Below, in pieces: positions 44,510-54,199 of a stretch of DNA of 54,199 bases (position 1 is the first letter of the stretch; every line of letters begins with the position of its first letter). Both the position numbers and the translations under genes were made by a program. Source of the stretch: Micromonospora cabrerizensis. GTDB taxonomy: Bacteria; Actinomycetota; Actinomycetes; Mycobacteriales; Micromonosporaceae. The stretch is taken from positions 1 through 54,199 of the forward strand of contig NZ_JAKKFI010000042.1 in assembly GCF_022230955.1 (NCBI RefSeq). Reading direction: 5' to 3'. The notes under the pieces are model-generated. The model saw nothing but the letters and a program-made list of their open reading frames with translations. It did no database searches and had not been told where the DNA came from.

Positions 44510-44698
44510 CCTGCCCGTAGGCCGGTCGTCCCAACCAGCGGACGCGCCGCAATGTGTCGGCCTCCGGTCATTTTCCGACGGGCGGAAGGGGAGTAGCGTG
44601 CCCACAGACGACGGCGCCCACGAGAAGCCCACACAACGTTGGTTGTGCGGGGGGTGAGGCACAGCCTCGTCTTCCCGGCTGATATCGTTCGCCCCGTC
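44510..44698 (+). promoter_or_regulatory. ATP synthase operon promoter region
   Basis: 189 bp without a gene. TATCGT at 44683-44688 is a -10-like box 10 bp before the atpZ ATG. CACAAC and GTTGTG (44632-44637 and 44642-44647) form a short inverted repeat around GTTG, 36 bp before that box, and could be an operator. A mapped start site would be needed to confirm this. Confidence 0.45.
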
Positions 44699-44935
44699 AT
44701 GGCTGGTGACCAAACCCCCCGTCCCGCCGGTGAACCGGACGACACTCCGTCCGGCGCCGGTCAGGGTTGGACCGCGCTCAGCTACCTCATCGGAGGCATG
44801 CTCGTGTGGGGTTTCATCGGCTGGCTGATTGACCAGTGGCTCGACACCGGCGGCGTTGCCACCGGGATCGGCGTCGTGCTCGGTATGGCCGGGGGAATCA
44901 TCCTCGTCATCCGCCGGCTCGGCACGCCTACTTAG
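44699..44935 (+). CDS. AtpZ-like ATP synthase accessory protein
   Basis: A 78-residue protein with two hydrophobic segments (about 28-45 and 52-70): WTALSYLIGGMLVWGFIGWLIDQWL then GIGVVLGMAGGIILVI. This two-helix pattern with GWLIDQWL matches the AtpZ/AtpI small-subunit family encoded just before atpB. ATG 44699 is used. atpB starts 11 bp past its stop, after AGGAAGGGA. Confidence 0.8.
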   Translation: MAGDQTPRPAGEPDDTPSGAGQGWTALSYLIGGMLVWGFIGWLIDQWLDTGGVATGIGVVLGMAGGIILVIRRLGTPT

Positions 44936-44946
44936 GAAGGGACGCG

Positions 44947-45744
44947 GTGTTCGGACAGGCGAACGTTCTGGCAGCGGGCCAGGCGGCATTCCCACCCACG
45001 GTGGAGGACTTCTACCTGCCCAGCATCCTGCCCTGGGGTGCGCACGACTCGTACTGGTTCACCAAGATCACGGCGATGGTCTGGATCGCGGTCGGCGTCC
45101 TGATCATCTTCTTCCTGGCGACCTACCGGAACCCGCAGCTGGTGCCGACCAAGAAGCAGTGGTTCGCCGAGTCGATCTACGGCTTCGTGCGCAACAACAT
45201 CGCGGTCGACATGATCGGCCACGCGGGTGTGCGGTTCGCGCCCTACTTCACCACGCTCTTCTGCTTCGTGCTGCTGACGAACGCGTTCGCGATCATTCCG
45301 CTCTTCCAGATCTCGCCGAACTCGCACATCGCCTTCCCGGCGTTCCTCGCGATCATCAGCTACGTGCTGTTCAACTACATCGGCATCAAGAAGCACGGCT
45401 TCGTCAAATACTTCAAGAACTCGCTGATCCCGCCGGCACCCTGGTACATCCTGCCGCTGCTGATCCCGATCGAGCTCTTCTCGACCTTCATCGTCCGGCC
45501 GTTCTCGCTGGCCGTCCGTCTCTTCGCGAACATGTTCGCCGGTCACATGCTCCTGCTGGTCTTCACGCTCGGCGGCTTCGCCATTCTGAGCTCCAACGCC
45601 TGGTTGGCGCCGATCTCGGTGCTCTCGTGGGTGATGACCATCGCGCTCACCTTCCTGGAGTTCCTGGTGATCTGCCTGCAGGCCTACGTCTTCACCGTCC
45701 TCACCGCCAGCTACGTGCAGGGCGCGCTCGCCGAAGAGCACTGA
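44947..45744 (+). CDS. atpB: ATP synthase Fo subunit a
   Basis: A 265-residue membrane stator that forms the proton half-channels against the c-ring. The essential Arg is in RPFSLAVRLFANMFAGH (R191). The protein has five or six membrane helices, and length is normal. GTG start behind a strong AGGAAGGGA. It is the third gene of the AtpI-Z-B-E-F-H-A-G-D series. Confidence 0.97.
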   Translation: MFGQANVLAAGQAAFPPTVEDFYLPSILPWGAHDSYWFTKITAMVWIAVGVLIIFFLATYRNPQLVPTKKQWFAESIYGFVRNNIAVDMIGHAGVRFAPYFTTLFCFVLLTNAFAIIPLFQISPNSHIAFPAFLAIISYVLFNYIGIKKHGFVKYFKNSLIPPAPWYILPLLIPIELFSTFIVRPFSLAVRLFANMFAGHMLLLVFTLGGFAILSSNAWLAPISVLSWVMTIALTFLEFLVICLQAYVFTVLTASYVQGALAEEH

Positions 45745-45793
45745 TCCACCCGCACCATCCGTTGTCGTCCCGCGTGAGAGTCACGCGTGATAA

Positions 45794-46054
<261 letters not shown>

Positions 46055-46082
46055 TCCAGCCCCTCTGACCGGGAGGTCTTCC

Positions 46083-46622
46083 ATGTACTTCCTCGCCGCC
46101 GAGGGTGGTGAGTCGACCCACAACCCGATCATCCCGCTCTGGCAGGAGATCGTGGTTGGGTCCGTCGCCTTCGCCGTGCTCTGCTTCGTGCTGATGAAGT
46201 TCGTCTTCCCCCGCATGGAGCAGACGTTCCAGGCTCGGGTCGACGCGATCGAGGGCGGCATCAAGCGCGCCGAGGCCGCCCAGGCCGAGGCGAACCAGCT
46301 GCTCGAGCAGTACCGTGCCCAGCTCGCCGAGGCTCGGACCGACGCCGCCAAGATCCGTGACGACGCGCGGGCCGACGCCGAGGGCATCCGGCAGGACATC
46401 CTCGCCAAGGCGCGCGAGGAGTCCGACCGGGTCATCCAGGCGGGCAAGGACGCGCTCGCCGCCGAGCGGGCCACCATCGTGCGCGAGCTGCGCACGGAGG
46501 TCGGCACGATCGCGGTGGACCTCGCCAGCAAGATCGTTGGCGAGTCGCTGGCCGACGAGGCACGACGCAAGGGCACCGTCGACCGGTTCCTGAGCGGTCT
46601 CGAGAGCACGGGGGCCCGCTGA
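46083..46622 (+). CDS. atpF: ATP synthase Fo subunit b
   Basis: A 179-residue peripheral-stalk subunit: one membrane helix (about 22-45) followed by a long charged coiled coil rich in Ala, Glu, Arg and Gln. Its stop overlaps the atpH ATG by one base. This genome keeps b and delta as separate genes, unlike the mycobacterial b-delta fusion. Confidence 0.96.
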   Translation: MYFLAAEGGESTHNPIIPLWQEIVVGSVAFAVLCFVLMKFVFPRMEQTFQARVDAIEGGIKRAEAAQAEANQLLEQYRAQLAEARTDAAKIRDDARADAEGIRQDILAKAREESDRVIQAGKDALAAERATIVRELRTEVGTIAVDLASKIVGESLADEARRKGTVDRFLSGLESTGAR

Positions 46623-47443
46623 TGCAGGCCGCCAGCCGGGAGTCGTACAAGGTCGCGGCCGAGCGCCTCGACGCGTACGTCCGCGGCGCGGAGCCGTCGG
46701 CGGTGGCCTCCACCGCCGACGCCATCCTCTCCGTGGCGACCCTGCTGCGGCGTGAGCCGCGGCTGCGCCGGGCGCTGTCCGAGCCGGCCCGTTCCGGTGA
46801 CGACCGCGGCGCTCTGCTCGGCGACATGCTGGGCGGACGGATCGGCGCGGACGCGCTCGACCTGCTCGTGGTCCTGGTGTCCGGCCGTTGGTCGGCACCG
46901 TCGGAGCTGCTCGACGGCGCCGAGCGGCTGGGCGTGGAGGCGCTGCTCGCCAGCGCCGACAAGGCCGGCGAGCTGGGCGAGGTCGAGGACGAGCTGTTCC
47001 GCTTCGGTCAGGTCGTGGCCGGTCAGTCGGCGCTGAGCAACGTGCTCGCCGACCCGGTCGCCCCGGTCGAGCAGCGGGCCACTCTGGCCCGTGAGCTGCT
47101 GGCCGACAAGGCCCGCCCGGTCACCGTCCGCCTCGTCGAGGCGGCGCTCGGCGGGTTCGGGGGACGTTCCTTCAACGGGGCGCTCACCCGACTGGTCGAG
47201 CTCGCCGCCGACCGGCGTGACCGGCAGGTGGCGTACGTGACCGTCGCGGCCCCGTTGAGTGACGAGGACGAGCGTCGGCTGGGTGCGAGCCTCACCGCGA
47301 TATACGGTCGAGAGGTCTCCGTCAAGCAGACGGTCGAGCCCGCCGTCCTGGGTGGCGTGAGCGTCCGGGTCGGCTCCGACCTGTACGACGGCACCATCCT
47401 GCGCCGCCTCAACGAGACCCGCAACACGCTCGCGAAGCGCTGA
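46622..47443 (+). CDS. atpH: ATP synthase F1 subunit delta
   Basis: A 273-residue subunit joining the peripheral stalk to F1. It is longer than the E. coli protein (177) by an N-terminal and middle extension, usual in actinobacteria. The C-terminal signature is GGVSVRVGSDLYDGTILRRL. Start overlaps the atpF stop by one base. Confidence 0.95.
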   Translation: MQAASRESYKVAAERLDAYVRGAEPSAVASTADAILSVATLLRREPRLRRALSEPARSGDDRGALLGDMLGGRIGADALDLLVVLVSGRWSAPSELLDGAERLGVEALLASADKAGELGEVEDELFRFGQVVAGQSALSNVLADPVAPVEQRATLARELLADKARPVTVRLVEAALGGFGGRSFNGALTRLVELAADRRDRQVAYVTVAAPLSDEDERRLGASLTAIYGREVSVKQTVEPAVLGGVSVRVGSDLYDGTILRRLNETRNTLAKR

Positions 47444-47584
47444 ACGGCTCGCCGCTCCAGCGGCTGAGCGGCCTCGCCGCCCAGCATCGGGGCGGCGCCG
47501 CCGCCCAGCGCCCGGATTGACAGACGCCATTCGGACCGGTTGGTACTAGGTATCCCGGGCCCCTGAATTTTAAGGAAGCAGAGG

Positions 47585-49237
<1,653 letters not shown>

Positions 49238-49241
49238 TCCC

Positions 49242-51607
<2,366 letters not shown>

Positions 51608-51626
51608 CCAGCTCGATCGGATCCGC

Positions 51627-51667
51627 AACAAAAGACTGCCCCGGCAATGCCGGGGCAGTCTTTTGTT
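51627..51667 (+). terminator. Very strong terminator after atpD
   Basis: A perfect 19-bp stem (51627-51645 with 51649-51667) with only AAT in the loop, a 5' A-run and a 3' TTTTGTT. This is the strongest intrinsic terminator in the window. It cuts the ATP synthase cluster between beta and epsilon. Confidence 0.96.
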
Positions 51668-51834
51668 CATGTTCGCGTCCTATCATCGTCGCGGTCCGTT
51701 ACTCGTGGTCGGCAGTGTCGAGCCACCCGAGATACGGTCGTTCCGCGCGCTTATGTGAAAGAGCGTTGAGCTTTGCAACCTTTCGGCGACGTGCGCCCGT
51801 CTTCCTCACGTGGGGCGTAACGAACGGAGAACTC

Positions 51835-52971
51835 GTGGGTAAGGCCGGCAAGAGTGGCCGCAAGTCGTCCGTCTGGCGGGGTGTGCCGCGCTGGGCCAGG
51901 ATCTGCACGGTCTTCGGCACCGTGTTGACCGTGCTCAGCGGTGCCGTGCTGGTCGGCACCGAGGTGCTCATGGCCCGCTACGAGGGGGCGGTCGGCAAGG
52001 CGGACCTGTTCGGTGACCAGGCGGCCGGTGCCCAGGCGAAGAAGAGCGAGATCAAGGGCCCGCTCAACATCCTGCTGGTCGGCATCGACCCGCGTACGGC
52101 GACGGCGGCGCCGCTGGCCGACTCGATCATGGTGCTGCACGTGCCGGCGTCGATGGACCGGGCCTACCTCTTCTCTCTGCCGCGCGACCTCTACGTGCAC
52201 ATCCCGGCGTTCAAGAAGGCCGACTTCCCGGGTGAGTCCACGAAGATCAACGCTGCCATGTCGTTCGGCAGCCGGGTGCCGGGTGCGAACCCCGATGCCG
52301 CCCGGGGCTTCGAGCTGCTGGCCACCACGGTGCAGAACGTGACGGGCATCAAGCGGTTCGATGCCGGCGCGATCATCAACTTCACCGGCTTCCAGAAGAT
52401 CGTCGACGCCATGGGCGGCGTCAACATGTACATCGAGCGCGACGTGAAGTCCGAGCACAAGCAGCCGGACGGGAAGGCCCGGCCGGGCAACACGCGCGGC
52501 GAGGGCTACGTCGGCCCGCAGGCGGTCTACAAGAAGGGCAACCAGCACCTGAGTGGCTGGCAGGCGCTGGACTACGTTCGGCAGCGCTACCCGAAGAACG
52601 GCGTTCCGGACTCCGACTACGGCCGCCAGCGCCACCAGCAGCAGTTCGTCAAGGCCATGGTCGGCCAGGCGTTCAGCGCCGACGTGGTGTCCAACCCGAT
52701 CAAGTTGGACAAGGTGCTCCGCGCCGCCGGCCAGTCACTGATCTTCAACGGTCGGGGCAACAGCGTGGTTGACTTCGGGCTCGCCCTGAAGGACATCCGC
52801 CCCAACACCATCCAGATGATCAAACTGCCCGGTGGTGGCAAGTACGACGGAAAGAAGTACCTGGGTGAGCAGTTCCAGGAGGGGGTCCCGGATTTCTTCG
52901 CCGCGCTGAAGAGCGAGCAACTCGACCCGTTCCTGCTGGAGCACCCCGACTTCATGAACAAGACCAAGTAG
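51835..52971 (+). CDS. LytR-CpsA-Psr family cell-wall polymer ligase
   Basis: A 378-residue membrane protein: basic cytoplasmic N-terminus, one membrane helix (about 22-46), and an outside LCP domain with NILLVGIDPR, PLADSIMVLHV, LFSLPRDLYVHIP, NFTGFQKIVDAMGGVNMYIERDV and QALDYVRQRY. LCP enzymes transfer lipid-linked glycopolymers onto peptidoglycan. GTG 51835 after GGAGA is chosen; the in-frame start at 51553 lies inside atpD and is rejected. It sits between atpD and atpC behind a strong terminator, so it has its own promoter in the 167-bp gap. Confidence 0.93.
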   Translation: MGKAGKSGRKSSVWRGVPRWARICTVFGTVLTVLSGAVLVGTEVLMARYEGAVGKADLFGDQAAGAQAKKSEIKGPLNILLVGIDPRTATAAPLADSIMVLHVPASMDRAYLFSLPRDLYVHIPAFKKADFPGESTKINAAMSFGSRVPGANPDAARGFELLATTVQNVTGIKRFDAGAIINFTGFQKIVDAMGGVNMYIERDVKSEHKQPDGKARPGNTRGEGYVGPQAVYKKGNQHLSGWQALDYVRQRYPKNGVPDSDYGRQRHQQQFVKAMVGQAFSADVVSNPIKLDKVLRAAGQSLIFNGRGNSVVDFGLALKDIRPNTIQMIKLPGGGKYDGKKYLGEQFQEGVPDFFAALKSEQLDPFLLEHPDFMNKTK

Positions 52972-52986
52972 CCGGGGCGCGGTTCT

Positions 52987-53002
52987 CCCCACCCGCGTGG
53001 GG
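52987..53002 (+). terminator. Small hairpin after the LCP gene
   Basis: CCCCAC at 52987-52992 pairs with GTGGGG at 52997-53002 around CCGC, 15 bp past the LCP stop. It is short and without a T-run, so it is at best a weak terminator. Confidence 0.4.
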
Positions 53003-53020
53003 CGCGCGTCGGCGTCAGGC

Positions 53021-53026
53021 TAGACT
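53021..53026 (+). promoter_or_regulatory. atpC: -10 box for atpC
   Basis: TAGACT at 53021-53026 lies 33 bp before the atpC GTG. AAGGAG at about 53050 is the ribosome-binding site. No clear -35 is seen. This suggests atpC is transcribed from its own promoter. Confidence 0.5.
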
Positions 53027-53059
53027 TTCGGCAATCCGTAGCCGCAGCAAGGAGACAGC

Positions 53060-53341
53060 GTGGCACAGCAGCTTCACGTCGAGCTCGTCGCCGTCGAGGA
53101 GAAGGTCTGGTCGGGTGACGCCGAGATGGTCGTCGCCCGTACGACCGAGGGCGAGCTGGGTGTTCTGCCGGGGCACGCGCCGCTGCTCGGCCAGCTCGCC
53201 GAGCCCGGTCAGGTGCGCATCAAGCTCGCCGGCGGTGAGCAGGTCACCTACGAGGTGGCCGGCGGCTTCCTCTCGGTGAGCGCCGACGGTGTCACCGTGC
53301 TGGCCGAGAGCGCAACCCCGGTTTCCGCACCGAGCCGCTGA
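53060..53341 (+). CDS. atpC: ATP synthase F1 subunit epsilon, short form
   Basis: A 93-residue subunit with the N-terminal beta-sandwich that docks to gamma and the c-ring ([42 protein letters not shown]). It ends after about residue 88, so the C-terminal two-helix inhibitory domain found in E. coli (138 residues) is missing. Inhibition of ATP hydrolysis by epsilon is therefore unlikely. GTG start. It is separated from atpD by the LCP gene and a strong terminator. DUF2550 follows 12 bp after its stop. Confidence 0.95.
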   Translation: MAQQLHVELVAVEEKVWSGDAEMVVARTTEGELGVLPGHAPLLGQLAEPGQVRIKLAGGEQVTYEVAGGFLSVSADGVTVLAESATPVSAPSR

Positions 53342-53353
53342 GTCACACCGGGG

Positions 53354-53809
53354 ATGGAGATCGTCGAGGGATTCGGGATCGGCGTAGTCGTCATCCTCGC
53401 CGCGCTCTTCATTCTCTTCGTCCGGCGGGCTCTGGTCACCCGTAGCGGTGGCATCATCCGCCTCAGTGTCCGGGTCTCCACCATGCTCGACGGCCGTGGC
53501 TGGTCGCCCGGCTTCGGTCGGTTCGCCGACGACGAGCTTCGCTGGTACCGGATGTTCAGCTTCGCCATCCGCCCCAAGCGGGTGCTGTCGCGCAAGGGGC
53601 TGGCGGTGGAGCGCCGCCGATTGCCCGAAGGTCAGGAGCGGCTCTCGATGCCGGCCGACTGGGTGATCCTCCGCTGTACCAGTCACCACGCACCGGTGGA
53701 GATCGCCATGGCGCGATCGACCGTGACCGGTTTCCTCTCGTGGCTCGAGGCCGCCCCTCCGGGGGCGGTCTCGCCGCGTCTTGCCTCTCAGGACTGGCCG
53801 GCAGCCTGA
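53354..53809 (+). CDS. DUF2550 domain membrane protein
   Basis: A 151-residue protein with one N-terminal membrane helix (about 6-25) and a cytoplasmic beta-rich domain of the DUF2550 family (RGWSPGFGRFADDELRWYRMFS; LSRKGLAVERRR). It is known mainly from actinobacteria and is usually found next to atpC, as here. Its function is unknown. It starts 12 bp after the atpC stop, probably in the same transcript. Confidence 0.9.
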   Translation: MEIVEGFGIGVVVILAALFILFVRRALVTRSGGIIRLSVRVSTMLDGRGWSPGFGRFADDELRWYRMFSFAIRPKRVLSRKGLAVERRRLPEGQERLSMPADWVILRCTSHHAPVEIAMARSTVTGFLSWLEAAPPGAVSPRLASQDWPAA

Positions 53810-53865
53810 GGCTGCTCCGGGCTGCCTGAGGCCGCTTGTGGTTTGTCCTGGGGGCCTGCTGGTCT

Positions 53866-53945
53866 TCTGTGGTCGCCGTTGGGGTTTCCGGGAAAGACTG
53901 GCTGGTCGCCTGTGGTCGTCTGTGGTCGCCGTTGGGGTTTCCGGG
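53866..53945. repeat. Direct repeat pair
   Basis: A 27-bp sequence beginning TCTGTGGTCGCCGTTGG occurs at 53866-53892 and again at 53919-53945 without mismatch, a 53-bp period. The surrounding 390 bp (53,810-54,199) hold no convincing gene on either strand. Confidence 0.85.
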
Positions 53946-54008
53946 GAGCCCGCCCGGCTCCGGGCGGTCAGGCTTGATCCCTGCGCCGGGCGGGCTCCCC
54001 GGAAACCC
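53935..54008. repeat. Perfect 24-bp inverted repeat
   Basis: 53935-53958 is perfectly inverted at 53985-54008 with a 26-base loop. The stem is rich in GGGTTTCC and GCCCGCCC. It lies 126 bp past the DUF2550 stop. It could terminate that transcript or be part of a dispersed repeat; its left arm overlaps the second copy of the direct repeat. Confidence 0.88.
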
Positions 54009-54101
54009 GTCGTGGGCACCCTGCGTCATTCTGGCGCGGCTTTTCGTCACCTGCCGTTACCAGTGAGGTCGGGTTTCGCCTCTTCGGGTGGTCTGGCGGG
54101 G

Positions 54102-54177
54102 TGATCGACTCGGTTTTCATGATGTCGGGGTGTCCTGCTGGTCTGGATACCGCGTTTTCCTTGAACCCGAGTGGATC
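54102..54177. repeat. Dispersed hairpin repeat, copy 3
   Basis: Shares TGATCGACTCGG, GTCGGGGTGTCC and TTCCTTGAACCCGAGT with the copies at 12,752-13,049, in the same order and at the same spacing, though with more mismatches. Its two ends are imperfect inverted repeats of each other. It lies at the right edge of the window. Confidence 0.75.
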
Positions 54178-54199
54178 GCGTCGCCCGCGCTCGCCGGCG

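Overview
The window is a high-GC actinobacterial chromosome segment. The gene content, frequent GTG starts, TANNNT -10 boxes placed directly before start codons, and the order argS-lysA-hom-thrC-thrB-rho-rpmE-prfA-prmC-tsaC-glyA-atpIZBEFHAGD-atpC all fit the Micromonosporaceae (Micromonospora or Salinispora type). That placement is an inference from gene order and family resemblance; no database was searched.

Layout. Positions 1-11,700 are accessory. They hold a DUF2795 protein, an erythromycin-esterase-like enzyme, a TetR/MMPL efflux operon with two perfect tandem operators, an HxlR/MFS divergent pair, a stand-alone LigD-type primase-polymerase, and an AraC-VOC-short UvrA operon that looks like a resistance module against DNA-damaging drugs. 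Next come an exact 24-bp tandem array and a small membrane protein. Positions 11,750-13,200 hold tRNA-Arg(CCG), a decayed or exapted IS630-type transposase, and a cluster of hairpin-forming dispersed repeats. A DUF305/DUF3105 pair follows.

From 14,786 the conserved core begins: argS, lysA, hom and thrC. A block of about 5 kb (SwrC-like RND pump, a 5'-truncated polysaccharide deacetylase remnant, an MFS exporter, and a 165-bp MITE-like element) separates thrC from thrB. Then come rho (TTG start, long Arg/Asp/Glu-rich insert), a secreted phosphodiester glycosidase/metallophosphoesterase fusion, a T4-Pnkp-like kinase-phosphatase, rpmE, prfA, a diguanylate cyclase on the opposite strand, prmC, tsaC, a low-molecular-weight tyrosine phosphatase, a bifunctional class A PBP, an SDR/DUF2867 protein, glyA, and the F1Fo ATP synthase genes. 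A 19-bp-stem terminator ends the ATP synthase operon after atpD. An LCP cell-wall ligase gene lies between atpD and atpC, so epsilon appears to have its own promoter. DUF2550 and a repeat-rich, gene-free end close the window.

Functionally the core joins aspartate-family amino acid synthesis (lysA, hom, thrC, thrB), translation (argS, rpmE, prfA and its methylase prmC, tsaC), transcription termination (rho) and energy coupling (atp). The accessory genes repeatedly sit at junctions of that conserved order, often bounded by strong hairpin terminators. The points most worth a second look are the MITE whose right end forms part of the thrB promoter, the LCP gene inside the ATP synthase cluster, the AraC-VOC-UvrA module, the transposase-derived protein beside tRNA-Arg, and the dispersed hairpin repeats.
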